64,000 nucleotides of DNA, taken from positions 1 through 64,000 of the forward strand of contig NZ_PZJU01000024.1 of assembly GCF_003206715.1 (NCBI RefSeq), in the 5' to 3' direction. The position numbers and the translations under genes were made by a program. The stretch is from Salinicola peritrichatus (GTDB taxonomy: Bacteria > Pseudomonadota > Gammaproteobacteria > Pseudomonadales > Halomonadaceae). Of the stretch, positions 9,184 to 19,275 are shown piece by piece. Positions within the stretch are counted from its first letter, which is position 1. Each line of letters begins with the position of its first letter. The notes beneath the pieces were generated by a model. The model did not search any database. It was given only the letters and a program-made list of their open reading frames with translations, and was not told where the DNA came from.

Positions 9184-9507
9184 CTGGCGTGGCGGTCGTC
9201 CGACGCCAACCGGCGAATGCTCGCCGTGGCGCGGCCGCACCTGTATAGCAACACGTCCGTTCCTGTGACGAATGCTCGTGCCGCCTAGTGCGGAAAAGAT
9301 CATCAGGCCATCGCATCCAGCATAACGGAAGGCCGTCTGCCTTGTGCTTGACGCCATGCGCTGCGAGCGACATCGCATACACTTAACGCGAACGATGTCC
9401 GGAACATCGGGATGCCTGCGAGAGAAGGGAATGCCAACCACCGGTTGCCGTCGTTTGGCGGGGCCGATGGCCGAACTCTTCTGGCCCAATAATAGAGCGA
9501 CACTTTC

Positions 9508-12312
9508 ATGTCATTGCCGCTGATCGTCCTGCTACCGCTGCTGGGTAGCTTGATGCCACTGCTGAGTTCGAACCGGCAACGCAATCTGAATGCGTTGTCC
9601 TCCGCCCTGCTTCCCGCCATCGCACTCGGCATCGTCATCGCTCACGCACCAAGCGTTCTCGCGGGTCAGGTCCTGCGCTTCAGCCTGAGCTGGATTCCTC
9701 AGCTCGGACTCGATCTGGCCTTCCGTCTGGATGGGCTTTCGCTGCTCTTCGTGCTGCTGATTCTCGGCATCGGGCTGCTGATCATTCTCTATGCGCGCTA
9801 TTACCTGTCACCGGAAGACAGCATGCCGCGTTTCTACTCCTACCTGATGCTGTTCATGACCTCGATGATCGGCATCGTGATGGCGGACAATCTGCTGCTG
9901 CTGTGGGTATTCTGGGAGCTGACCAGCCTCTCTTCTTTCCTGCTCATCGGGTACTGGTATCAGCAGAGCGAGGCGCGCCGCGGCGCACGCATGGCGCTGG
10001 CGATCACCGGCATGGGCGGTCTGGCGATGCTGGCCGGCTTCCTGCTGATCGGCCACGTCGTGGGCACCTTCGACCTGCAGACGGTGCTCGACAGCCGCGA
10101 GCTGATCCAGGCCGATCCGCGCTACCTGCCAGCGCTGCTGCTGATCCTGCTGGGTGCCTTCACCAAATCGGCCCAGTTCCCGTTTCACTTCTGGCTGCCC
10201 CACGCCATGGCCGCGCCGACTCCGGTCTCGGCGTTTTTGCATTCGGCGACCATGGTCAAGGCCGGGGTGTTTCTGCTGGCCCGGCTGCATCCGGCATTGG
10301 CGGGCTCCCAGCTATGGCTCTACATCGTCACCCTTACCGGCCTGGTGACGATGATCTACGCGGCCTATTTCGCCTTGCTCAAGTATGACCTCAAGGGCGT
10401 GCTGGCGTTTTCCACCGTGAGCCACCTGGGGCTGATCACCATGTTGTTCGGGCTCGACAGCAAGATGGCGGTGGTCGCCGGGCTGTTTCACATCATCAAT
10501 CATGCGCTGTTCAAGGCCTCGCTGTTCATGTCTGCGGGCATCGTCGACCATGAGGCCGGTAGTCGGGATATCCGCAAGCTCAGCGGGCTGCGCCGCAGCA
10601 TGCCGATGACCGCGGCACTGGCCGGGCTCGCCGCGGCGTCGATGGCCGGCGTGCCACTGCTCAACGGCTTCCTGTCGAAGGAAATGATGCTCACCGAAAC
10701 GCTGGAAACCGGCATTCTCGGCGGGCTGGCATGGCTGATCCCGGTGCTGGCGACCGTGGGCAGCCTGCTCTCGGCGGCCTATTCGCTGCGCTACGTGCGC
10801 AACGTGTTCTTCGGCCCCGAAGCCAAGGAGCTACCCAAGACCCCGCACGAGGCACCGTTCATGATGCGCTTGCCGATGCTGGTGATGGTGACGCTGTGTG
10901 TCGTTATCGGCCTGCTACCCGCGTTGATGGTCACCGGCATTCTCGAGGCGGCGGCGCAGGCGACTCTCCTCCCACCACGGCCCGAACTGCATCTGGCCCT
11001 CTGGCACGGGTTCAATCTGCCGCTGCTGATGAGCGTCATCGCACTGGCCGGCGGTATCGGGCTCTATACGGTGCGCCGTAACCTGTTCAGCTTCCAGCGT
11101 CAGTTCACGCAGCGTAACGCGCTGATGACCTTCGAGTTCAACGTGCGCCGGCTACTGGGCTGGACCCAACTGGGCATCGACCGGCTGGAGAATGGCTCGC
11201 TGCAACGCTACATGCTGTGGCTGATCGTGGTGGTGCTGTTTCTGACCGCCAGCGGCCTACTCGACTTGAGCCAGTTGAAAGGCTCCCGCGAACTGCAGCC
11301 GCTTGATGGCTTGCTGATCGTCGGCGGTGTGATCACCATCCTCGCCGGGTTGGGCACGGCGATCCTGCATCGCCGTCGCCTGGTCTCGCTGATGATGCTG
11401 TCGGTCGTCGGCCTGATGGTGTCGCTCGCCTTCGCCCGCTTCTCCGCCCCCGACCTGGCACTGACCCAGTTGGCGGTCGAGGTGGTGACGGTGATCCTGC
11501 TGATGCTGGCGCTGTTCTTCCTGCCCCAGCGTACGCCGAAGGAGTCCAGCGGTACCCGCATCGTGCGCGATGTACTGCTGGCGGCCGGCTTCGGCGGCAT
11601 CGTCGCCAGTCTCAATTACGCATTGCTGACGCGCCCGCTCGAGAGCATATCCAGCTTCTTTCTGGAGAACAGTGTCAGCGGCGGCGGCGGCCACAACGTG
11701 GTCAACGTCATTCTGGTCGACTTCCGTGGTTTCGATACGCTGGGCGAGATCACGGTGCTGTGTATCGCCGCCGTCGGTATCTACAAGTTACTCAACCGCC
11801 TGCGGCTGTTCATGCCCTCGAGCGACAGCGAAGGACGCCCCTGGTCGAGGGACCTCCATCCCATGCTGCTGGCGACCGTCTCCCAGACCCTGCTGCCGCT
11901 GGCGCTGCTGGTATCGGTGTTCATCTTCTTGCGCGGCCACAACGAACCCGGCGGCGGTTTCATCGCCGGCCTGGTGACGGCGGTGGCGCTGATTCTGCTG
12001 TACATCGCCCGTGGCGTCGACTGGGCCCAGGAGCGATTGTCGTTCCAGTATCAGCCGATCGCCGTCGCCGGCGTCGTCATCGCCGCGCTGACCGGCCTCG
12101 GCAGTTGGTTCTTCGGACACAATTTCCTGACCTCGGCCTTCGGCCACTTCTCGATTCCTTACATCGGCGAGGTCGAACTCGCGACCGCGATGCTGTTCGA
12201 CCTCGGGGTCTACCTGACCGTCGTCGGCGCCACGCTGATGATTCTGGCCAATCTGGGCAAGCTGACCACACGGCACCGGCCCAGCAAAGAGAACGAAAAG
12301 GAGACCCTTTGA
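9508..12312 (+). CDS. mrpA: Na+/H+ antiporter subunit MrpA with fused MrpB domain
   Basis: The 934-residue polytopic protein is the largest subunit of the Mrp (Mnh/Sha/Pha) antiporter, which exports Na+ in exchange for H+. The N-terminal 500 residues are NuoL-like, with the conserved TM5 glutamate E137 (FWELTSLSS) and TM7 lysine K220 ([16 protein letters not shown]). An MbhD/MbhE-like middle follows. Residues about 780-925 correspond to MrpB ([20 protein letters not shown]), so no separate mrpB gene exists, as in the Pha-type proteins of other proteobacteria. It opens the operon mrpA-C-D-E-F-G. The ribosome binding site is weak. Its TGA overlaps the mrpC ATG by one base. Confidence 0.95.
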   Translation: MSLPLIVLLPLLGSLMPLLSSNRQRNLNALSSALLPAIALGIVIAHAPSVLAGQVLRFSLSWIPQLGLDLAFRLDGLSLLFVLLILGIGLLIILYARYYLSPEDSMPRFYSYLMLFMTSMIGIVMADNLLLLWVFWELTSLSSFLLIGYWYQQSEARRGARMALAITGMGGLAMLAGFLLIGHVVGTFDLQTVLDSRELIQADPRYLPALLLILLGAFTKSAQFPFHFWLPHAMAAPTPVSAFLHSATMVKAGVFLLARLHPALAGSQLWLYIVTLTGLVTMIYAAYFALLKYDLKGVLAFSTVSHLGLITMLFGLDSKMAVVAGLFHIINHALFKASLFMSAGIVDHEAGSRDIRKLSGLRRSMPMTAALAGLAAASMAGVPLLNGFLSKEMMLTETLETGILGGLAWLIPVLATVGSLLSAAYSLRYVRNVFFGPEAKELPKTPHEAPFMMRLPMLVMVTLCVVIGLLPALMVTGILEAAAQATLLPPRPELHLALWHGFNLPLLMSVIALAGGIGLYTVRRNLFSFQRQFTQRNALMTFEFNVRRLLGWTQLGIDRLENGSLQRYMLWLIVVVLFLTASGLLDLSQLKGSRELQPLDGLLIVGGVITILAGLGTAILHRRRLVSLMMLSVVGLMVSLAFARFSAPDLALTQLAVEVVTVILLMLALFFLPQRTPKESSGTRIVRDVLLAAGFGGIVASLNYALLTRPLESISSFFLENSVSGGGGHNVVNVILVDFRGFDTLGEITVLCIAAVGIYKLLNRLRLFMPSSDSEGRPWSRDLHPMLLATVSQTLLPLALLVSVFIFLRGHNEPGGGFIAGLVTAVALILLYIARGVDWAQERLSFQYQPIAVAGVVIAALTGLGSWFFGHNFLTSAFGHFSIPYIGEVELATAMLFDLGVYLTVVGATLMILANLGKLTTRHRPSKENEKETL

Positions 12313-12662
12313 TGGAAGCGCTGTTTGCCGCCGTGACCGGTTTCCTCGCCGCCAGCGGCCTCTATCTGGCCTTGCGCGGACGAACCTTTCCCGTCGTCGT
12401 CGGGCTGACCTTGCTCTCCTACGCGGTCAATCTGTTCCTGTTCTCCACCGGCGGACTCACCACCGATGGCGCCGCCGTGATACAGCAAGGCGTGAGCCAC
12501 TATGCCGATCCGCTGCCCCAGGCCCTGGTGTTGACGGCGATCGTCATCGGCTTCGCCATGACCGCCTTCTCGGTGATTCTCGCCATGCGCGTACGCGGCG
12601 ACCTGGGTAGCGATCAGGTCAACGACCAGCGTGCCGAAGAGTCCCGGGAGGACAAGTCGTGA
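12312..12662 (+). CDS. mrpC: Na+/H+ antiporter subunit MrpC
   Basis: The 116-residue NuoK-like subunit has three hydrophobic helices and the MrpC pattern (AASGLYLALRGRTFPVVVGL; LLSYAVNLFLFSTG). It starts in TGATG overlap with mrpA, indicating translational coupling. The C-terminus (about residues 95-116) is charged and cytoplasmic. Length and order in the operon match the family. Confidence 0.93.
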   Translation: MEALFAAVTGFLAASGLYLALRGRTFPVVVGLTLLSYAVNLFLFSTGGLTTDGAAVIQQGVSHYADPLPQALVLTAIVIGFAMTAFSVILAMRVRGDLGSDQVNDQRAEESREDKS

Positions 12663-14176
12663 TGCAGCATCTGATCGTCCTCCCGATTCTGCTACCGCTG
12701 TTGAGCGGGCTTGCGATGCTGGCCAAGCGCGATGCGAGCGTATTGCCGCGACGTGCCATTGGCATGATCAGCACCGGGTTGCTGGTGGTTGTCGGCATGC
12801 TCCTGGTCGCCCAGAGCGCCGGTGGCCAGATCACCTATTACGCTCTGGGCGACTGGCAGCCGCCGTTCGGCATCATCCTGGTGCTCGACCGGCTCTCGGC
12901 ATTGATGGTGTGCCTGACCAGCTTCCTGGCGCTGGGCAGCCTGGCTTATGCCTGCGCCGGTGACGACATGAAGGGCAGTAATTTCCATGGGCTGTTCCAG
13001 CTACAGTTGATGGGGGTCAACGGGGCCTTCCTGACCGGCGATATCTTCAACCTGTTCGTGTTCTTCGAGATCCTGCTGATCGCCTCCTATTCGCTATTGA
13101 TGCACGGTGGCGGCAAGGAGCGCACGCAGGCGGGCTTCCACTACGTGGCGCTCAACCTGGCCGGTTCGGCGATGTTCTTGATTGCGCTTGGGGTGCTCTA
13201 CGGCACTACCGGCACGCTCAATATGGCGGACATGTCGCTCAAGGTGGCGGAGCTCGATCCCAACCGGCTGGGCCTGCTCAAGGCCGGCGCTTTCATGCTG
13301 CTGGTGGTATTCGGCTTGAAGGCGGCGATCCTGCCGCTCTATTTCTGGTTGCCCCGCGCCTACAGCAACGCACCGGCACCGGTGGCGGCGCTGTTCGCGA
13401 TCATGACCAAGGTCGGGGTCTACGCCATCCTGCGCGTCTATACCCTGATCTTCGGCGGCAAGGCCGGCGAGCTCGCCGATTTCGTCCAGCCCTGGCTGTG
13501 GTGGTTCGCGCTGGCCACGCTGGCGTTGGGCGGCGTCGGCGTGCTGTCGGCTCGCGACTTGCGCAGCCAGGTTACCTATCTGCTGTTGATTTCGGTGGGA
13601 ACGTTGCTGGTCGGCGTGAGCATGAACCGTGAGGCGCCGATCGCCGCCCTGCTCTACTACATGATCCATACCACGCTGGTCAGTGGCGGCCTGTTCCTGC
13701 TCGCCGACGCCATCGGCGAACAGCGAGGCAAGGCCAGTGCGCGTATCGTGCCCGGACGCGGCGTCACCCAGCCGGCGCTGCTGGGGCTGTTCTACTGCGT
13801 GGGTGCCGTTACCGTGGTCGGCTTACCGCCACTCTCCGGCGCCATTGGCAAGGCCTTGTTGCTCGAATCGGCACTACCCGATGAACAGCCCTGGCTGTGG
13901 TCGATACTGCTGCTCAGTAGTCTGGCGGGATTGGTGGCGATGTCCCGCAGCGGCTCGACCGTGTTCTGGAAGGCGGGCCGGAGAGACAGCGAGGGGCCGC
14001 GCCTGAAAGCCATGATGCTGACAGGCCTGATCCTGCTGCTTGGCGCGTCACCGATACTGTCGATCCTGGCCGGACCGATCACCGAGTTCACTCGGGCCAG
14101 CGCCGTGCAACTGCTCAATCACGGCGCCTATGTCGAAGCGATCCTGCCCCACAACGTTGCCGGAGGTGGCCCATGA
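12662..14176 (+). CDS. mrpD: Na+/H+ antiporter subunit MrpD
   Basis: This is a roughly 504-residue NuoM/NuoN-like subunit that forms a proton channel module of the Mrp complex. The conserved TM5 glutamate is E136 (FFEILLIASY), and the TM7 lysine lies in VFGLKAAILPLYFWLP. The ATG at 12662 overlaps the mrpC stop; a GTG one codon earlier, seven bases after GGGAGG, is an equally plausible start. The stop overlaps the mrpE ATG. Fourteen or so membrane helices are predicted from hydrophobicity. Confidence 0.93.
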   Translation: MQHLIVLPILLPLLSGLAMLAKRDASVLPRRAIGMISTGLLVVVGMLLVAQSAGGQITYYALGDWQPPFGIILVLDRLSALMVCLTSFLALGSLAYACAGDDMKGSNFHGLFQLQLMGVNGAFLTGDIFNLFVFFEILLIASYSLLMHGGGKERTQAGFHYVALNLAGSAMFLIALGVLYGTTGTLNMADMSLKVAELDPNRLGLLKAGAFMLLVVFGLKAAILPLYFWLPRAYSNAPAPVAALFAIMTKVGVYAILRVYTLIFGGKAGELADFVQPWLWWFALATLALGGVGVLSARDLRSQVTYLLLISVGTLLVGVSMNREAPIAALLYYMIHTTLVSGGLFLLADAIGEQRGKASARIVPGRGVTQPALLGLFYCVGAVTVVGLPPLSGAIGKALLLESALPDEQPWLWSILLLSSLAGLVAMSRSGSTVFWKAGRRDSEGPRLKAMMLTGLILLLGASPILSILAGPITEFTRASAVQLLNHGAYVEAILPHNVAGGGP

Positions 14177-14670
14177 TTCCTCCCACTCGCTGGCTGCCGA
14201 TGCCGGTGCTGTCACTGTTGCTGTTAATCGTGTGGCTGTTGCTGCAGCAGAGCATCGCGTTGGGCCAATGGATTCTCGGTGGCGCGCTGGCCATTGTCAT
14301 TCCCGTCGTCTGCCGTCCCTTCTGGGAGCGTCAGCCGACGATCAAGCGGCCATGGAAGCTGATCGTGTATATCCTGCGCGCACTGAAGGACATCGTGGTG
14401 GCCAACCTGCAAGTGTCCAAGCTGATCCTTGATCCGCGCGGCCGCATGCGCCCGGCTTTCGTCGAGTACCCGCTGACGCTGAAGGAAAACTTTCCGATCA
14501 CGATTCTCGCCAGCACCATTACCCTGACGCCGGGGACCGTCTCCGCGCATTTGCGACTCGATGGCCGGACACTGTTGATCCATGCCCTCGACGTCGCCGA
14601 CATCGACAATCTGGTCGACGAGATTCACCAGCGCTACGAGCGCCCCCTGATGGAGATCTTCGAATCATGA
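14173..14670 (+). CDS. mrpE: Na+/H+ antiporter subunit MrpE
   Basis: The 165-residue subunit has two N-terminal membrane helices and a soluble C-terminal domain with the family motif TILASTITLTPGTVSA. It is required for full antiport in characterised Mrp systems. Both ends overlap neighbouring genes by four bases (ATGA), so the operon is tightly coupled. Confidence 0.92.
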   Translation: MIPPTRWLPMPVLSLLLLIVWLLLQQSIALGQWILGGALAIVIPVVCRPFWERQPTIKRPWKLIVYILRALKDIVVANLQVSKLILDPRGRMRPAFVEYPLTLKENFPITILASTITLTPGTVSAHLRLDGRTLLIHALDVADIDNLVDEIHQRYERPLMEIFES

Positions 14671-14936
14671 TCGATATCGCCCTGTGGATCGCCCTGGCGC
14701 TGTTCTGCGCCGCGGTGGCACTCAATTTCTATCGCGTGGTGATCGGTCCCAGCCTGCCGGACCGGATTCTCGCCGTGGATACCATGTACATGAACTCGAT
14801 CGCGCTGATCGTGCTGTTCGGCATCTGGCTAAATGGCAAGAACTACTTCGAGGCGGCACTGCTGATCGCCATGCTCGGCTTCGTCAGCACCGTCGCCGTC
14901 TGCAAGTACCTGCTGCGCGGCGATATCATCGAATAG
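14667..14936 (+). CDS. mrpF: Na+/H+ antiporter subunit MrpF
   Basis: The 89-residue three-helix subunit shows the MrpF signature around YRVVIGPSLPDRILAVDTM. It begins inside the mrpE stop (ATGA overlap). In some species the MrpF subunit has additionally been linked to cholate and Na+ efflux. Confidence 0.92.
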   Translation: MIDIALWIALALFCAAVALNFYRVVIGPSLPDRILAVDTMYMNSIALIVLFGIWLNGKNYFEAALLIAMLGFVSTVAVCKYLLRGDIIE

Positions 14937-14947
14937 GAGAGGCAAGC

Positions 14948-15340
14948 ATGCTCGATAGCATTCTGGAAGGCGTGATCGCTTTCATGCTGGTGGCCGGCGG
15001 TGCCTTCGCGTTCATCGGCTCGCTCGGCCTGACGCACCTGAAGGATTTCTATATGCGCCTGCATGGGCCATCGAAGACCACCACCCTGGGCGTCGGCTGC
15101 ACGCTAATCGGTTCGCTGATCTATTTCAGCCTGCGGGAAGGCCCGGTGGTCCAGGAATTCTTGATCACCATCTTCGCCTTCATCACCACGCCGGTCTCCG
15201 CGCATATGCTGGCCAAGAGCGCACTACACCACAAGCTGGAACCGGACCCGCGCACTCGCGGCAGGCCGATGGAGCTCGAAAACGAAAGGCCCAAGCATAC
15301 CATCGAGGAAGCGCCGCAGGGCAAGTCGCCACTGCCCTGA
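14948..15340 (+). CDS. mrpG: Na+/H+ antiporter subunit MrpG
   Basis: The 130-residue subunit has three membrane helices and the MrpG motif GLTHLKDFYMRLHGPSKTTT. GGAGAGG precedes the ATG. It closes the operon and faces hemH across only 15 bases, with no hairpin terminator visible in that gap. The last 35 residues are hydrophilic and probably cytoplasmic. Confidence 0.92.
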   Translation: MLDSILEGVIAFMLVAGGAFAFIGSLGLTHLKDFYMRLHGPSKTTTLGVGCTLIGSLIYFSLREGPVVQEFLITIFAFITTPVSAHMLAKSALHHKLEPDPRTRGRPMELENERPKHTIEEAPQGKSPLP

Positions 15341-15355
15341 CCGGCATACGGCAGC

Positions 15356-16339
15356 TCACCAGCCGATGGTGTGCTGCTCGACGAGATTACCCAGCAGTTC
15401 GATGTGCTCGGGGCGGTCGTTCAGCGCCGGAATGTAGCGGTAGCGGCCACCACCCGCTTCCTGGAAGTAATGCCGATTCTCGGCGTCGATCTCCTCGAGC
15501 GTCTCCAGGCAGTCGGCGGCGAAGGCCGGACTGATGACATCCACGCACTCGGTTTTGGCTTCTCCCCAGGCTTTCAGCGTCTCGTCGGTATACGGCTTGA
15601 GCCACTCCTCGCGTCCGAAGCGGGACTGATAGCTCTGGAACCACTCATCCTCGCTCAGGCCCAGCGCTTCGGCCAGCAGATGACTGGTGGTCTCGCAGTG
15701 TTGCGCGTAGGGGTCGCCCTGATCGACGTAACGTTTGGGAATTCCGTGGTAGGACATCAGCAGGCGACCGCGATCGCCCTGGGTCTCCCAGTGCTGGCGA
15801 ACACTGGCAGCCAGTGCCGCGATGTAATCAGGATGATCGTGGTAGTCGCGCACGAAACGCAGCTCGGGCAGATTCGGACAGGCATCCAGAGCCTTGGCGA
15901 GGCGCTGGAATACCGCCCCGGTGGTCGTGCGGGAGAACTGCGGATAGAGCGGCAGCACCAGAATGCGCTCCACGCCGGCCTCGCGCAGCCTGAGCCCGGC
16001 TTCTTCCATGCTCGGCTTGCCGTAGGTCATCGCCAGCTCGACCGGGATCGACTCGCCGTTGCGCGCGGCGAGATCCGCTGCAAGCGCCCGCTCCTGCTTG
16101 CGCCCGATGGCCAACAGCGGCGAGCCCTCCTGTTGCCAGACCGAAGCGTACGCCTTGGCGACCCGCGGTGGACGGATGCGCAGGATCACGCCGTGCAATA
16201 TCGGCCACCACAACCAGCGTGGGGCATCGATGACCCGAGGGTCCCCCAGAAACTCGGCCAGGTAACGCCTGACCGCCTTGGGGGTCGGCGCCTCGGGCGT
16301 TCCCAGATTGACCAGCAGCACTCCGTAACGGGCCGCCAT
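15356..16339 (-). CDS. hemH: Ferrochelatase
   Basis: Ferrochelatase inserts Fe2+ into protoporphyrin IX, the last step of protoheme synthesis. The 327-residue protein has the active-site histidine H198 in LLMSYHGIPKRYVDQGDPY and the conserved glutamate E279 in PAFAADCLETLEEID. The N-terminal motif VLLVNLGTPEAPT is typical. The ATG at 16339 is chosen over an upstream in-frame one because AAAGGAG precedes it and the family starts here. It is transcribed toward the mrp operon. Confidence 0.95.
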   Translation of the reverse strand: MAARYGVLLVNLGTPEAPTPKAVRRYLAEFLGDPRVIDAPRWLWWPILHGVILRIRPPRVAKAYASVWQQEGSPLLAIGRKQERALAADLAARNGESIPVELAMTYGKPSMEEAGLRLREAGVERILVLPLYPQFSRTTTGAVFQRLAKALDACPNLPELRFVRDYHDHPDYIAALAASVRQHWETQGDRGRLLMSYHGIPKRYVDQGDPYAQHCETTSHLLAEALGLSEDEWFQSYQSRFGREEWLKPYTDETLKAWGEAKTECVDVISPAFAADCLETLEEIDAENRHYFQEAGGGRYRYIPALNDRPEHIELLGNLVEQHTIGW

Positions 16340-16602
16340 AACTGCTCCTTTCCCGGTTTTCGACCGCCGCAATTCTAGCATTGCCGACCCGCTCACGGCC
16401 CATCGGCTTATCTCATCATGCCCATGCGCACGGGTTATGACGGTTCATACCGTTCGCGCGAAGGCCGCCGGTAATGGCGACAATATCGAGTGGTGGGAAC
16501 GCAGGAGTTTCCCTCCGTGATCGGCCAAGTCAGCGTTCGACTTGGCGGAGGGATGTCGGTTGGGTTGGGGGCAGGATAATGATGGGGGTAATGGACGCCG
16601 AA

Positions 16603-16905
16603 TCAGAAGACCAGCGGCATCCGCGACAGCATCGGATCGTGGTAATGCGGCTCGTGGCCCACGATCTCGTCGTTGGCGGCCTGCTGCACCAGATAGGCAC
16701 GATGAACGCCGGCCTGCTTCAACTCGCCGTAGACGTCGTCGAGCGAACGAAACAGCATCGGCTTGCCGCGCCGCGTCAGCACCTGGGTGGGGCCGTCTTC
16801 CGGTTCCAGCACGAGCTGGTAATAACGACTTCCGGCATGCGCAATGACGCGAATTTCGAAGTTGTCGTGATGTTGGGTATAACTTTTGAGCTCCTTGAGT
16901 TCCAT
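16603..16905 (-). CDS. Small conserved protein, DUF6482-like
   Basis: The 100-residue protein resembles the small DUF6482 group of pseudomonads and halomonads: an N-terminal MELKEL start, a central beta-rich stretch (YYQLVLEPEDG), the LTRRGKPMLFRSLDDV segment and a C-terminal Tyr/Val/His region. Function is unknown. There is no signal peptide or membrane helix. AGGAGGG eight bases before the ATG predicts good translation. It stands alone between hemH and a cyclic-di-GMP gene. Confidence 0.7.
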   Translation of the reverse strand: MELKELKSYTQHHDNFEIRVIAHAGSRYYQLVLEPEDGPTQVLTRRGKPMLFRSLDDVYGELKQAGVHRAYLVQQAANDEIVGHEPHYHDPMLSRMPLVF

Positions 16906-17074
16906 GGTTCCCTCCTGTGGGTGTGAATGGAATCGTTATTCATGGAGATCGGCCTTCCCTGCCGCTCTCTCTGCGGGCGATGTCGTCGGCAATCCGGGCA
17001 TTCGCGCCCATGGCCAGACGCCATCCAGACCATTAGGTCCGATGATTGTTAAGACTATGTTGCACCATAAGAGT

Positions 17075-18853
17075 TCATTGTTCCCTGTCTTGCGGGCCGG
17101 CTTTCAGCGTCACTACCACTCGTCCGCTCTCGGCACGCTTGGCGGTCGGCTTGAAACGGCTCCAGAAGTCGCCGCAACTGTGCTCCCGGGCCTCGGGCAG
17201 AATCCTCAGCGCGGTGATCGAGACCCGGGTCAGCGGAAAGAACCGCAGTTGACCGAAGCGATCCTTGGCGTGGAAGCCACCGGACCGACGTTCCGACTCC
17301 GGCAGCAGCGCCAGGCTCTCGTCGGCGAAACGGCGCTGTAGCGAGCCTAGCCGGGCGTGCAGGTCGTGGTCGCTGTCGAGTAGCAGGACGAAGTCGTCGC
17401 CGCCCAGATGACCGAGGAAGTCGTCACGTTCCAGCGCTTCACTCAGCACTCGGGCCAGTGTCAGGATCATCTGATCACCCAGGGCATAGCCGAAGCGATC
17501 GTTGAATGGCTTGAAGTGATCGAGATCCAGGTAGCAGGCGACGAAGGACCGCGACCGGCGCTGGTAATGCTCCAGCGCGGTTCGAATCGGGCGATTGCCC
17601 GGCAGTTGGGTCAGTGGATTGGCCTGACGGGCGATCTGAACCTGCTGCTCGGTGACCAGTTGCAGCAGGTTGATGACATGGCCGATACCCAGATAGCGTC
17701 CACCGTCGGTGATGACGAAATCTTCGTCCCGCGTTGCCTCGTCGCGGCCGGTCACCTTGCGCGAAACCCGTTCCAGGGGCTCGTTTGCCTCGACGCACAG
17801 CACCCTGGTCTGCATGACCTTGCCGATCGGCTGGCGACCGTAGAGGTCGAAACCGAATCGCTTGCCCAACAGCGCCATCAACTGCTGGCGACCGAGCAGG
17901 CCGACCGGCAGCTGGCGTTCGTCCACCACGGCCAGGGCATTCACTTCCGGCATACGACTGAAGCGCTCGGCGGCAGTGGCCACGCTCAGCGTGGTTTCCA
18001 GCGCCGGCAGCGTGACGCAAAGCCGCCGGATCTCGGTTGCGGCGACACTGGGGCGACGCGACGCCGCCAGAGCGACAAGACAGGAATCCAGCTTCTCCCG
18101 TGCCAGATGGGGCGCTGGATTGGGGCGCGCGAACAGCCACCCCTGGCAGTAGTCGGCGCCGAGTTCCAACAGCGCATCCAGTTCCCCTTCCTGTTCGACG
18201 CCCTCGGCGATCACGCGGCTGCCCAGACTGTGGGCGATATCGATGATCGAGCGCACGAAGCGACGCTTGACCCGATCGTGATCGAGGCCGCTGACGAAGT
18301 GCCGATCGAGCTTGACGTAGTCGGGATCGAGCTGGGACCAGAGGCGCAGCCCGGCGTAGCCGTCGCCCAGGTCATCGAGGGCGATCGAGAAGCCCATCGA
18401 CTGATAGTGTTCGGCGGCCTCGGCCATGAGGCCCGGGTCGATACCCGGCGACTGTTCGGTGATCTCGATGACGATGTGCGGGGGCGTCAGACCGTGATCC
18501 GCCAGCAGCTGAATCGTGATGCCACTGATATGCGACGGATCGATCAGCACTTCGGGGCTCACGTTGAGAAACAACAACTCGCTCAAGCCGGTATCGACCC
18601 AGCTCTCGATCGCCCGTTCGCGACAGACCCGTTCCAGCGACGCCAGCAGGCCATGCTCGCGTGCGGCTTGGAACATCGGTAACGGATTGGCATAGGCGGA
18701 GCCTTGCGGCCCGCGGGAAAGCGCTTCGTAGGCGAGCACGCGGCCGGTAGGCACGGACACGATGGGCTGGAAATGCACACGCAGAGCGCGACGTGCTATC
18801 ACGTCTGCCAGGGTCGCGGGCTCAGCGGCGGTATCGGGGTTCATGAGTGCCAT
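17075..18853 (-). CDS. EAL-CBS-GGDEF cyclic-di-GMP signalling protein
   Basis: The 592-residue cytoplasmic protein carries an N-terminal EAL phosphodiesterase domain (about 20-260), a CBS pair (about 275-400) and a C-terminal GGDEF domain (about 415-575). The EAL site looks complete: E43 in YEALSRG, N97, E130/E133, D160-D161, K181, E217 and Q237. The cyclase signature is GGDDF at 484-488 and no RxxD inhibitory site sits at the usual distance, so cyclase activity is uncertain. The CBS pair may bind adenine nucleotides. The domain order, EAL first, is the reverse of the common one. No membrane helix is present. Confidence 0.88.
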   Translation of the reverse strand: MALMNPDTAAEPATLADVIARRALRVHFQPIVSVPTGRVLAYEALSRGPQGSAYANPLPMFQAAREHGLLASLERVCRERAIESWVDTGLSELLFLNVSPEVLIDPSHISGITIQLLADHGLTPPHIVIEITEQSPGIDPGLMAEAAEHYQSMGFSIALDDLGDGYAGLRLWSQLDPDYVKLDRHFVSGLDHDRVKRRFVRSIIDIAHSLGSRVIAEGVEQEGELDALLELGADYCQGWLFARPNPAPHLAREKLDSCLVALAASRRPSVAATEIRRLCVTLPALETTLSVATAAERFSRMPEVNALAVVDERQLPVGLLGRQQLMALLGKRFGFDLYGRQPIGKVMQTRVLCVEANEPLERVSRKVTGRDEATRDEDFVITDGGRYLGIGHVINLLQLVTEQQVQIARQANPLTQLPGNRPIRTALEHYQRRSRSFVACYLDLDHFKPFNDRFGYALGDQMILTLARVLSEALERDDFLGHLGGDDFVLLLDSDHDLHARLGSLQRRFADESLALLPESERRSGGFHAKDRFGQLRFFPLTRVSITALRILPEAREHSCGDFWSRFKPTAKRAESGRVVVTLKAGPQDREQ

Positions 18854-18942
18854 TAACAGGCAACATCATGACAACCAAATTACACAAAAACTTACAATAA
18901 TGAAAAAATGGTAAACCCCACCGTTCCGAGCCCGCAGGAGGC

Positions 18943-19236
18943 TCACTGGTAACCCGATGGATCGATCGCCTTGCCCAGCGAGTTGCGGTCGATCCACTTG
19001 CCGGCCTTGGCTTCCTTGTAGCGGAAGACCACCCGGTCGCCGACCGCGACCGGCAACTCGGCATCTTCCGTCTGGTAGCTGTAAAGCTCGCCATCGACGG
19101 TCAGCCAGTGCCGATAGAGATCCGGCATGCCCAGCCACTCCTTGAACGGCCCTTCCCGCTCGAGCTTCTCCAGTTGGCCACGCACCTCGATCTTGGGCGT
19201 GCGTTGACGACGACCACGCTGAAAACCGCCTGCCAT
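18943..19236 (-). CDS. Small conserved hypothetical protein
   Basis: The 97-residue protein is not recognised. It has a basic N-terminus (QRGRRQRTPK) and a beta-rich body with DGELYSYQTED, VAVGDRVVFRYKEAKAG and a Trp-containing end, which could fold as a small barrel-like nucleic-acid-binding domain; that is inference. AAGGAGT precedes the ATG by seven bases, supporting translation. It lies 39 bases downstream of dnaB on the same strand and may be cotranscribed with it. Confidence 0.65.
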   Translation of the reverse strand: MAGGFQRGRRQRTPKIEVRGQLEKLEREGPFKEWLGMPDLYRHWLTVDGELYSYQTEDAELPVAVGDRVVFRYKEAKAGKWIDRNSLGKAIDPSGYQ

Positions 19237-19275
19237 GTATGACTCCTTGATATCGCGCCGGTGGCCCGGCGATGC

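Larger units (their letters stand above)
8726..9507. other. 782-base intergenic region between transglycosylase and mrp
   Basis: No long reading frame here looks genuine; candidate minus-strand frames lack ribosome binding sites and family resemblance. The region holds a nested inverted repeat (8872-9032) and a small ORF with a strong ribosome binding site (9007-9183). The mrp promoter should lie in the last 320 bases; a TTGACG at about 9344 has no well-spaced -10 box, so no promoter is called. Confidence 0.6.

Noticed and set aside
9031-9489. Minus-strand reading frame of 152 codons in the transglycosylase-mrp gap
   Set aside because: No ribosome binding site, odd composition and no recognisable family; it overlaps the better-supported small ORF and inverted repeat.
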